Positions 1 to 5,102 of a stretch of 5,638 nucleotides of DNA are shown piece by piece. The stretch is taken from the NCBI GenBank assembly GCA_027297845.1, contig JAPUHG010000095.1, positions 1-5,638 of the forward strand, given 5' to 3'. The translations under genes and the position numbers were made by a program. Within the stretch, counting starts at the first letter, position 1; each line of letters starts with the position of its first letter. The notes beneath the pieces were generated by a model that was not told the origin of the DNA, searched no databases, and saw nothing but the letters and a program-made list of their open reading frames with translations. The DNA comes from Gammaproteobacteria bacterium. GTDB lineage: Bacteria; Pseudomonadota; Gammaproteobacteria; Steroidobacterales; MnTg04.

Positions 1-194
1 TCAAGGATGCAAACGGCGTCTGTGATCGTAACCAGGAATCGGCAAAGACCCAGACTTTGCTGCTGAGCAAAAATAAAACTGCCGCTGCAGCGGCGGCACT
101 CAAAGAGCTGATAATATGCGGGTCTGCGTACATGGGTTCACTTGCGAGAAAACCAGAGCTAATTGTAGTGACCTTACATAAGGTCAATCAGTGA
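1..194 (+). CDS. Possible C-terminal end of an unidentified protein (doubtful)
   Basis: A frame is open from the left edge (first complete codon at 3) to a TGA at 192-194, giving 63 codons with no visible start, so it would be the tail of a gene beginning outside the window. The peptide has a polar N-terminal half, an alanine run near residue 28, and a more hydrophobic end. I recognise no family. The antisense frame in the same codon register is also open over most of this stretch, and the predicted stop lies inside a CRP-like site just downstream of a palindrome. The frame could therefore be chance and the region partly regulatory. An open run of this length is not rare by chance. Confidence 0.28.
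   Translation, partial: KDANGVCDRNQESAKTQTLLLSKNKTAAAAAALKELIICGSAYMGSLARKPELIVVTLHKVNQ
169..186. promoter_or_regulatory. Perfect 18-bp palindrome, possible operator
   Basis: TGACCTTACATAAGGTCA consists of two perfect 8-bp arms around a central CA. It lies about 140 bp upstream of the first gene of the rightward operon and has no T-run after it, so it does not look like an intrinsic terminator. The size and symmetry suit a dimeric helix-turn-helix regulator, but I cannot name the family. A third TGACCT copy follows at 192-197. If read as RNA it could form a 7-bp stem with a 4-nt loop. Confidence 0.45.
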
Positions 195-205
195 CCTGGA
201 TCACA
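190..205. promoter_or_regulatory. CRP-like binding site
   Basis: AGTGACCTGGATCACA fits the CRP/FNR-superfamily pattern TGTGA-N6-TCACA with one mismatch in the left arm and a perfect right arm. The centre lies near 197.5. It sits four bases after the 169-186 palindrome and about 120 bp before the CPXCG gene. I could not find a convincing -10/-35 pair at a standard distance downstream, so the regulated promoter is unlocated. The call rests on the consensus match alone. Confidence 0.4.
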
Positions 206-323
206 AACTGCTTGCCTGAAGGCCCTGATTTGACTGGTTTTGGTCGATTTCTGGTCATTTTCCGGGAATCCGCTGCCCTGGCCTCCGGATCGGGCGGGCA
301 ATCACAAAACGGGACTGAGGAAA

Positions 324-518
324 ATGCTGAACCAGACAAGAACGATTTGCTCCAGTTGTCCTTACTGCGGGGAACAGATTACATTGGTCGCCGACTGCAG
401 CGTCGTTCATCAGGTCTATGTTGAAGATTGTGAAGTTTGCTGTCGGCCGATAACGATTGAGGCAATAACAGACCGGCAAGGCGAGATAACCCTGATCCTG
501 AGGGATGAAAACTCATAG
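324..518 (+). CDS. CPXCG motif-containing cysteine-rich protein
   Basis: This 64-residue protein carries Cys12-Pro-Tyr-Cys15-Gly near the N-terminus and Cys36-Glu-Val-Cys39-Cys40-Arg-Pro in the middle. That is the hallmark layout of the small CPXCG cysteine-rich family (Pfam Cys_rich_CPXG), which is usually about 60-70 aa. The paired cysteines suggest a zinc ribbon-like fold in the cytoplasm; no reaction is known. The ATG at 324 gives the usual family length and follows a GAGG at 317-320, a rather short spacing. Longer in-frame starts, such as TTG at 240, add a Trp/Pro-rich stretch unlike the family. It is first in a three-gene unit. Its stop TAG lies within the ribosome-binding region of the next gene, so the two are probably translationally coupled. 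Cys9 and Cys25 are extra cysteines outside the two core clusters. Confidence 0.88.
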   Translation: MLNQTRTICSSCPYCGEQITLVADCSVVHQVYVEDCEVCCRPITIEAITDRQGEITLILRDENS

Positions 519-525
519 GAGTGTC

Positions 526-999
526 ATGGATAAACGGATGAGAGCGCTACGCGGAATACTATTCTTGCTGCTGATTGCGATAAGCACAGGGTGCTCAAAC
601 TTGCTGTTTGACATCCAGCAACCCGAAGTAACGGTCAGCTCGTTTCGGCTTCTACCCTCCCATGGGACTACCCTGAATTTCGAAATTATGTTGCATATAA
701 AGAATCCGAACCCGGTTACTCTGAACCTGGACGGCATCTCCTATGCAGCCAGTCTTGAAAATCGCAGAATTATTAGCGGTAACGCGGATGCGCTGGGTAG
801 TGTCGAAGCATATGGCGAAGACGATTACCCGATTTTTGCCAAGGCTGATCTTGTGGCCGGCGCTGCCTTGCTGGTCGACCTGGTCAGAAACCCAAAGGAT
901 TTAGTCGCCTATGAATTTGAGGCGACGATCGATATTGGCGGATTGATGCCGGATATTCGGGTCCGAAAACGGGGCGAACTATCGATGTCCGGCAACTAG
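526..999 (+). CDS. LEA type 2 (WHy-domain) lipoprotein
   Basis: This predicted 157-residue lipoprotein has a basic N-terminus (Lys3, Arg4, Arg6, Arg9), a hydrophobic core at about 10-19 and a lipobox-like Ser-Thr-Gly-Cys ending at Cys23. Ser24 at +2 would favour outer-membrane sorting in gram-negative cells. The rest, about 30-150, matches the WHy/LEA_2 beta-sandwich. Its typical signature is seen at 58-70: Ile-Lys-Asn-Pro-Asn-Pro followed by Leu-Asn-Leu-Asp-Gly. Family members are linked to stress or desiccation tolerance in plants; the role in bacteria is poorly defined. The ATG at 526 was chosen because AGGAG lies at 517-521. An ATG at 505 is in frame but overlaps the previous gene and puts extra residues before the signal peptide. 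The lipobox -3 residue is Ser rather than the usual Leu, a mild deviation. It lies between the CPXCG gene and a membrane protein. Confidence 0.85.
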   Translation: MDKRMRALRGILFLLLIAISTGCSNLLFDIQQPEVTVSSFRLLPSHGTTLNFEIMLHIKNPNPVTLNLDGISYAASLENRRIISGNADALGSVEAYGEDDYPIFAKADLVAGAALLVDLVRNPKDLVAYEFEATIDIGGLMPDIRVRKRGELSMSGN

Positions 1000-1023
1000 A
1001 AATCTTCTGAGCGACGTACACTG

Positions 1024-1548
1024 ATGATACTGGAATTCTTCGAAGCAATACTGAAAGCCTCATTGCTGGTAGGCGCGTTCAGCTTTGCATTGATCTACTG
1101 GGGTCTGCACATCGGTCAAATTAAGAGGCCCGAACACGCAGGGGATTTCCACAAAGAATTAAAGCGCATGTCCAAAGAGCGCAAGAAAGACAAAACAAAG
1201 TACAACCCGGTACACAAGAAATGGTTTGTATTTGGCGGTGGTTTCTATGGCGCGGTGGCCCTGATGACTTATTTCCTGGTCGAATGGTATGAGTTCGTCG
1301 ATTTCATTCGCGGGCTCAGTGGTATTGCCGATCTGCTATCCCGGCTGGGCATCAACCTCATCATCAATATTTTTGTCGAAGCTCTGATCAATTTTATTGT
1401 CGCTATTACCTGGCCGGTATACTGGATGTCGGAAATAGAGACCAACCGGATATGGCTATGGGCCATCGCCGCTTATGGTGGCTATTACGCCGGTTCTGGG
1501 CTGGCCCATTACTTAACAGATCACGAAAGCGGCGCTCCAGAGAAGTAG
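1024..1548 (+). CDS. Multi-pass membrane protein of unknown function
   Basis: I do not recognise this 174-residue protein. It shows about four hydrophobic segments: roughly 8-30, 67-87, 109-134 and 143-163. Between the first two is a strongly basic loop (34-66) with many Lys residues, which by the positive-inside rule should face the cytoplasm. Segment 67-87 opens with Gly71-Gly-Gly, and the last segment has Gly152-Gly-Tyr-Tyr-Ala-Gly, suggesting tight helix packing. Asn111, Asn115, Glu119 and Asn123 fall inside the third segment, unusual polar positions that could line a pore or bind a partner. The gene starts 24 bp after the LEA-like lipoprotein gene, with only a weak ribosome-binding site. 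It is the last gene of the rightward unit and converges on the TPR gene, with 30 bp between the stops. No enzyme motif is visible. Confidence 0.8.
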   Translation: MILEFFEAILKASLLVGAFSFALIYWGLHIGQIKRPEHAGDFHKELKRMSKERKKDKTKYNPVHKKWFVFGGGFYGAVALMTYFLVEWYEFVDFIRGLSGIADLLSRLGINLIINIFVEALINFIVAITWPVYWMSEIETNRIWLWAIAAYGGYYAGSGLAHYLTDHESGAPEK

Positions 1549-1578
1549 AGCCGGAGAAAGCGTCATGGCAGAGCTTAA

Positions 1579-3780
1579 TTAATCGACAAGCTGAGCTTTC
1601 ATTTCGCGTAAGCGATTGAGTTGTTCCGCCATGTCCGCTTGGATTTCAATCCTCATTTCCTGAAAACGCGGATCATCGTGCAACGAAGCCATATTGGGAT
1701 CCAGTTCGGCAAACCATTGCCAGCTTTGGTTATATTTGTTTTCGATGGCGACTCGTAGCGCCTTGATCGCCGCCTCAGTCTGTCCCGCTATGGCCAGGGC
1801 GTGGACGTCTGCGATTCCTCGCGGACCGTTGTGAAAATAAGTCCCGTAAGTGGGATCCTCGAAAGTCCGCACGGCGTTTAGCAAGCGGTTTGCCTGCTCC
1901 TGATCTCCCGACTCTTGTAGCAATAAGGCGAGATTCACGGCGTCTTGCACATCGAATTGAGTAAGCTCGAGGCGCTCCACAAACAAATTAGGCATTAACC
2001 TGCGGTACCAGCCTAAGGCTTCCGCATGGTTTCCGGAACGCAGCGCCGCATCCCGCAGGATTCTCAAGAAAATCGTGTGGGCCCCCCAACGATTATCGAC
2101 TTTGTTTTCCAGCGCAGTCCGCGCAATCTGTGCAGCTTTTTCAAATTCGCCCGCATGTACCTTGAAACTGGCCTGTACAGCCATGGGCAGGGCCTGACCC
2201 GGGCCGGTGGCCATCGTCCGCTTCAGCCACTCGTTGGCCAGTTGCTCATCACCAAATTCCAGGTAGTTCCACGCGATAAAGGCCATCGTTTCGGGATCAT
2301 CCGGGTCCAGCCGGACGGCCTCCTCCTGCAGAAAAAGACCGTTGGCATAGTCGCCCAGCGTCCCATAGACACCTGACGCGCCATAGTATCCCTGTGGATT
2401 CGTCGGGCTCAGCACCCGAATCTTTTCAAACGCAGCCAGCGCCTCGTCAAAGCGGGCAGTAAAAAAATACACCCTGCCAAGTTCAAACAGGTGATCGGTA
2501 GCCAATGGGTCGATTTCCAGTCCTTTTTCAATATATGGAACCGCTTCCTCGTAGCGTTCCACTTTTCTCAAATATTCGGCATAGTCTTTGAGAATGGTCG
2601 AGTTATTCGGACTTAACGCCAGCGCCTTGCGAAACATTTCCTCAACGCCTTCACCATCTGTCGTGAAAAATTTTAACGAAGCAAACGCGGACCAGGCGGC
2701 GCCCGACCGGCCGTCCAGCGCAATGGCTCTTTCAGCAACAGGTCCGGCTTTCTCCCTAAGCTCGGCCACCGTAATGGCGCCCGTATCGGAAAGCTGGTTA
2801 TAGGTCCGTACCAGGCCCGTGTGAGCGGCTGCATAATCGGGATCCAGTTCGATCGCCTTACGATAGTAATTTTCGGCTTCAAAAAGATCGTCAAACCCCG
2901 ATCGGGCAAAAAATTGCCCGGCCATCAAGTAGGCGTTGTAGGCCTCCAGGCTCTGAGTCGGTCTTTTATCCAGCAATTCCTGGTCTTCCAGCGATAGCAC
3001 CGCCTGGAGTTGCTCGGTGATCGATGCCGCCATCTCGCTTTGTATTGCGAAAATGGTCTCGGCGGTCAGGGTGCGGTCATAGGTCTTCGCCCAGATGTGC
3101 TCATCGGTCGCCGCATCGATCAGCTGCACATTGATGCGAATCTGGTTGCCGGCACGTTGGACGCCGCCTTCGAGTATGGTCGCGACCCCCAGTTCCTCGC
3201 CGATCGTTTTCATGTTCTTGGTCGTGTCGCGATATTCCATGACCGAAGTTCGCGAAATCACTTTCATCGAGCCCAGGTTGCCAAGCAGGGTCAACAAGTC
3301 GTCATGGATACCATCGGCAAAGAATTCCGCGTTTTCCTGCTGCAAACCGCGATTGGCAAAAGGCAGCACCGCGATCGAACGCCGGTCGAGCGAGCTGTCG
3401 GCGGTGGCCTGTGTTGTCTGATCGGACAGGAAGAATTTGTCTACGGCGAACCACACGATGATCGCAGCGAGTATGGCAATAACCGTGAAGTCCAGTTTAC
3501 GACCAGTGCTTTGGGTAATGGACTGACTGCGATCGACATCTTTTTCTTTTTTTATGCCTTCCGGTGTAATTTCAAAGGCCCAGGCGAACACCAGCGCAAC
3601 GGGAAAACCGAGAGCCATCAGGAAAGTGAAAACCTGCATCACCCACTCGGGTGCGTGGAAAGTCGGCAAAACCACCGAGGCGATCTCGACAATGAGCCAG
3701 GCGACTGCGAAATAAACCGCCGCAACGCGAATGACGTTTCGGCGTTTAAGTTCCTGGAAAAAACCACCCTGATCAGTCAA
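1579..3780 (-). CDS. Membrane-anchored TolB-like / tetratricopeptide repeat protein
   Basis: This 733-residue protein opens with the motif FFQELKRRNVIRVA (7-20). That motif is typical of a family of proteobacterial membrane proteins often mis-annotated as adenylate cyclases. Transmembrane helices are predicted at about 16-38, 47-69 and 98-118. A TolB-like N-terminal domain follows at about 134-262: SIAVLPF at 135-141, then a Leu-Glu-Gly-Gly...Ile-Arg-Ile-Asn-Val-Gln-Leu-Ile-Asp pattern and His228-Ile-Trp. From about 280 to 600 there are tandem TPR units, with clear repeat ends at Leu312-Asp-Pro, Leu389-Ser-Pro, Ile423-Asp-Pro, Leu457-Ser-Pro and Leu491-Asp-Pro. No cyclase or kinase catalytic domain is present, so a scaffold or sensor role is the best guess. 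The start is TTG, since no in-frame ATG or GTG precedes the conserved N-terminal motif and the first internal Met is residue 48. The gene follows lysR by 42 bp and is in the same frame. Confidence 0.88.
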   Translation of the reverse strand: MTDQGGFFQELKRRNVIRVAAVYFAVAWLIVEIASVVLPTFHAPEWVMQVFTFLMALGFPVALVFAWAFEITPEGIKKEKDVDRSQSITQSTGRKLDFTVIAILAAIIVWFAVDKFFLSDQTTQATADSSLDRRSIAVLPFANRGLQQENAEFFADGIHDDLLTLLGNLGSMKVISRTSVMEYRDTTKNMKTIGEELGVATILEGGVQRAGNQIRINVQLIDAATDEHIWAKTYDRTLTAETIFAIQSEMAASITEQLQAVLSLEDQELLDKRPTQSLEAYNAYLMAGQFFARSGFDDLFEAENYYRKAIELDPDYAAAHTGLVRTYNQLSDTGAITVAELREKAGPVAERAIALDGRSGAAWSAFASLKFFTTDGEGVEEMFRKALALSPNNSTILKDYAEYLRKVERYEEAVPYIEKGLEIDPLATDHLFELGRVYFFTARFDEALAAFEKIRVLSPTNPQGYYGASGVYGTLGDYANGLFLQEEAVRLDPDDPETMAFIAWNYLEFGDEQLANEWLKRTMATGPGQALPMAVQASFKVHAGEFEKAAQIARTALENKVDNRWGAHTIFLRILRDAALRSGNHAEALGWYRRLMPNLFVERLELTQFDVQDAVNLALLLQESGDQEQANRLLNAVRTFEDPTYGTYFHNGPRGIADVHALAIAGQTEAAIKALRVAIENKYNQSWQWFAELDPNMASLHDDPRFQEMRIEIQADMAEQLNRLREMKAQLVD

Positions 3781-3830
3781 TGCAGAATCTCTGTAGCCCG
3801 CAGATCGGCTGAAATCATAGCATCAACCAT
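3777..3830 (-). CDS. 17-codon overlapping mini-ORF, possible coupling peptide
   Basis: On the - strand, AGGAGG (3842-3837) sits six bases before an ATG (3830-3828), an ideal ribosome-binding arrangement. The frame encodes MVDAMISADLRATEILH and ends in TGA at 3779-3777. Its start overlaps the end of lysR (the ATG precedes the lysR TGA by two bases). Its stop overlaps the TTG start of the TPR gene, which itself has only a weak ribosome-binding sequence. A ribosome finishing this frame would be placed on the TTG, so the frame may serve translational coupling rather than make a functional peptide. Caution: the AGGAGG lies within lysR codons for a Glu-rich tail, which produce such sequences by chance. 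Confidence 0.4.
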   Translation of the reverse strand: MVDAMISADLRATEILH

Positions 3831-4725
3831 GCCCTTCCTCCTGCTCCTCGGCCTGTGCGACCTGCAAATCTATCGCGGCGCGGATTTTGGGGTCGTCAGC
3901 ATTTTCTTCCGGACAGACTGCATAAACCGCGACATCCGTGAGCTTGACGATGTCGAACGGCCTGACCAGTTCGCCGTCGCGGAGCTCTCTTTCGATGGTT
4001 CGCGGGTTAGCCAGGGCGACTCCTTGCCCCTGGATCGCGGCCTCGAACAGGGCGTTCGGGTCATCCATGACCCAGCCATCGCGTGCGTCCACATTTTTGA
4101 TACCGACAAATTCCAGCCACGACACCCAGTACTGATAGCTGCCGTCATGCAGCAGCCGCACATGCTCAAGGTCCTCCAGGGTAGTTAACGCATTGGGTCC
4201 GTTCAGCAATGCCGGAGCACAGACCGGCACTTCCTCGTGCTTGAACAGCCGTTTCACAAACAGTCCCGGCCAGTCTCCCCGTCCATAGCGAATCGCCACG
4301 TCGATGCGTTCGCGTTCGAAATTAACCAGCCGGGTCGTCGAACTGATGCGGATTCCGTACTGGGGAAAATCTCGCTGGAAAAGGTGCAGCCGCGACATTA
4401 ACCAGCCGACCGCGAACCGCGGCGTCGTACTGATCGTCAGAATCTGCTTTTCGTCCGCCCGTGTGCGGACGGCATCCGAGGCCTCCGCAATCTTTTCAAG
4501 GGCACCGCGAACAGCCGCGGCGTATTCCCTGCCCTCATCGGTCAATTCGACACCGCGGGGCAACCTTTCGAACAGGCGTACGCCCAGGAACTCCTCGATG
4601 TGCTGGATCTGACGGCTCACCGCGCCGTGGGTGACGAACAGGTCGCCCGCCGCCGCGGTAAAGCTTTTATGGCGGGCGGCCGCTTCAAAGGCGCGCAGCG
4701 CGTTCAGTGGTGGCAATCTTTTCAT
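3823..4725 (-). CDS. LysR-family transcriptional regulator, GcvA-like
   Basis: This is a full-length LysR-type regulator of 300 residues. The N-terminal winged helix-turn-helix spans about 1-65, beginning KRLPPLNALRAFEAAARH, the characteristic opening of the GcvA/AmpR subgroup. The recognition region is near Thr32-His-Gly-Ala-Val-Ser-Arg-Gln. A linker helix follows to about 90, then a periplasmic-binding-protein-like effector domain at about 94-290. The subgroup signature IRYGRGDWPGL is at 145-155 and a Gln-Gly-Val-Ala-Leu-Ala motif near 234-239. The tail is Glu-rich. GcvA controls glycine cleavage genes in E. coli, but many paralogues have other targets, and no gcv genes are in this window, so the symbol is withheld. 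The gene is divergent from a small + strand transcript and is followed by the TPR gene. It probably regulates its own promoter and the divergent one. Confidence 0.93.
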   Translation of the reverse strand: MKRLPPLNALRAFEAAARHKSFTAAAGDLFVTHGAVSRQIQHIEEFLGVRLFERLPRGVELTDEGREYAAAVRGALEKIAEASDAVRTRADEKQILTISTTPRFAVGWLMSRLHLFQRDFPQYGIRISSTTRLVNFERERIDVAIRYGRGDWPGLFVKRLFKHEEVPVCAPALLNGPNALTTLEDLEHVRLLHDGSYQYWVSWLEFVGIKNVDARDGWVMDDPNALFEAAIQGQGVALANPRTIERELRDGELVRPFDIVKLTDVAVYAVCPEENADDPKIRAAIDLQVAQAEEQEEGHG

Positions 4726-4728
4726 AGC

Positions 4729-4745
4729 TGTGAATAAAGCTCACA
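4729..4745. promoter_or_regulatory. Candidate LysR-type operator in the lysR leader
   Basis: TGTGA and TCACA form perfect inverted arms around a 7-bp centre. The inner T (4731) and A (4743) give the T-N11-A geometry typical of LysR-family boxes. The element lies 4-20 bases upstream of the lysR ATG and just downstream of its predicted transcription start, where bound protein could repress its own gene. With a 7-bp rather than a 6-bp centre it is not a normal CRP site. Confidence 0.4.
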
Positions 4746-4757
4746 AGAATAGGTGAA

Positions 4758-4785
4758 ATTATATCGATTTTTATTGTTTTATCAA
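4758..4785 (-). promoter_or_regulatory. Predicted sigma70-type promoter of lysR
   Basis: On the - strand, TTGATA (4785-4780) and TATAAT (4763-4758) are separated by 16 bp. This matches the sigma70 consensus at five of six and six of six positions. Transcription would start near 4751, giving a leader of about 25 nt that contains the inverted repeat at 4729-4745. No strong Shine-Dalgarno precedes the lysR ATG. Confidence 0.65.
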
Positions 4786-4799
4786 GGTATTACTATAAT
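4770..4799 (+). promoter_or_regulatory. Predicted promoter of the small divergent transcript
   Basis: A perfect -10 hexamer TATAAT lies at 4794-4799 in AT-rich DNA, but no good -35 box lies 16-18 bp upstream; the best options are TTTATT at 4770 and TTATTG at 4771. A consensus -10 with a poor -35 is common at activator-dependent promoters, and a LysR gene reads away from it. Transcription would start near 4806. The putative -35 region overlaps the spacer of the lysR promoter, so the two promoters may interfere. Confidence 0.5.
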
Positions 4800-4839
4800 T
4801 CCCATGATTTACATGCACATCTTTCAGAGGAGAGAAGCC

Positions 4840-4992
4840 ATGAACCTAAACCAAGCGAAAACTCAGAGCACGGATGAAAACCAGGTAGCCCGGGAAAACG
4901 CACGGGCCAGGCGGATGAGGCGGCGTCAGCAGAACCACAGTTACTTCAGTAACAGCTCGCGTTCCCTGTCGTTATTCACATTGCGTTGGTGA
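4840..4992 (+). CDS. Small Arg-rich protein of 50 residues, unknown
   Basis: I do not recognise this protein. AGAGGAGAG at 4826-4834 puts AGGAG (4828-4832) seven bases before the ATG, a strong ribosome-binding site that fixes the start; a longer frame from GTG 4753 would begin upstream of the predicted promoter. The first 17 residues are polar (Asn, Gln, Thr). Residues 18-29 form a basic block with seven Arg, including Arg27-Arg28-Arg29. The tail is Ser-rich and ends Leu-Phe-Thr-Leu-Arg-Trp. There is no membrane helix or cysteine. The basic block suggests nucleic-acid or ribosome binding, but that is inference from composition. The gene stands alone between a predicted promoter and an intrinsic terminator, divergent from lysR, so it is a likely target of that regulator. 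A leader peptide or a chance frame within an sRNA are alternatives. Confidence 0.6.
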   Translation: MNLNQAKTQSTDENQVARENARARRMRRRQQNHSYFSNSSRSLSLFTLRW

Positions 4993-5007
4993 GCGGCGTC
5001 ATTTTGA

Positions 5008-5022
5008 GACCTGGTGCAGGTC
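5008..5022 (+). other. Small hairpin before the terminator
   Basis: GACCTG and CAGGTC form a perfect 6-bp stem around a GTG loop, starting 15 bases after the stop of the 50-aa ORF and ending three bases before the terminator stem. Tandem 3' hairpins of this kind are common in small RNAs and stabilise mRNA ends. It could also act as a protein-binding inverted repeat. Confidence 0.4.
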
Positions 5023-5025
5023 GCT

Positions 5026-5056
5026 AAACCCCGCCACGGAGGGCGGGGTTTTTTTT
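5026..5056 (+). terminator. Strong rho-independent terminator
   Basis: AAACCCCGCC (5026-5035) and GGCGGGGTTT (5042-5051) form a perfect 10-bp stem with a 6-nt loop, followed by an unbroken run of eight T (5049-5056) that partly extends the stem. It ends the + strand transcript carrying the 50-aa ORF. On the other strand only three T follow the stem, so it is a poor terminator for the oxidoreductase gene. Confidence 0.93.
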
Positions 5057-5060
5057 GACC

Positions 5061-5084
5061 GGTAGCCGCCCCCCGGCGGCAACC
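5061..5084. other. GC-rich hairpin downstream of the oxidoreductase gene
   Basis: GGTAGCCGCC and GGCGGCAACC pair over ten positions with a single A-A mismatch around a CCCC loop. It lies 18 bases past the stop of the - strand oxidoreductase gene. Read on that strand it has no T-run after it, so it is not a standard intrinsic terminator, but it may protect the 3' end of that mRNA. Confidence 0.35.
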
Positions 5085-5102
5085 ACCCTCGTACCCGGCG
5101 AG

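Larger units (their letters stand above)
4806..5056 (+). ncRNA. Predicted ~250-nt terminated transcript, possible dual-function sRNA
   Basis: The unit is bounded by a perfect -10 at 4794-4799 and a strong intrinsic terminator ending at 5056, with nothing else on the + strand between the terminator and the window edge. It contains a 50-codon ORF with a good ribosome-binding site, then about 65 nt of 3' sequence with a hairpin before the terminator. Size and position, divergent from a GcvA-like gene, resemble GcvB next to gcvA, but I found no GcvB-like G/U-rich seed. It may simply be the mRNA of the small protein. Confidence 0.35.

Noticed and set aside
191..424. 77-codon + strand frame overlapping the CPXCG gene
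   Set aside because: It overlaps the CPXCG coding region in another frame and has no family features, whereas the CPXCG frame has clear cysteine motifs.
1549..1600. Bidirectional terminator between the convergent genes
   Set aside because: TTAATTAA and a short AAGCT/AGCTT repeat are present, but no GC-rich stem followed by a T-run was found on either strand.
2026..2376. 116-codon + strand open frame within the TPR gene
   Set aside because: Antisense shadow of a well-supported gene, with no ribosome-binding site or recognisable motif.
3010..4188. 392-codon open frame on the + strand
   Set aside because: It lies antisense to the TPR and LysR genes, spans their junction, and reads as a low-complexity, His/Arg/Asp-rich peptide with no family signature. 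The - strand frames are clear family members.
4729..4745. CRP site TGTGA...TCACA in front of lysR
   Set aside because: The spacer is 7 bp instead of 6, which puts the half-sites out of register for CRP; the T-N11-A geometry fits a LysR box better.
4753..4839. N-terminal extension of the 50-aa ORF from GTG 4753
   Set aside because: It would start upstream of the perfect -10 at 4794-4799 and has no Shine-Dalgarno, while ATG 4840 has a strong one.
4806..5056. True GcvB homologue
   Set aside because: No GcvB-like G/U-rich seed region was visible; only the position and size are similar.
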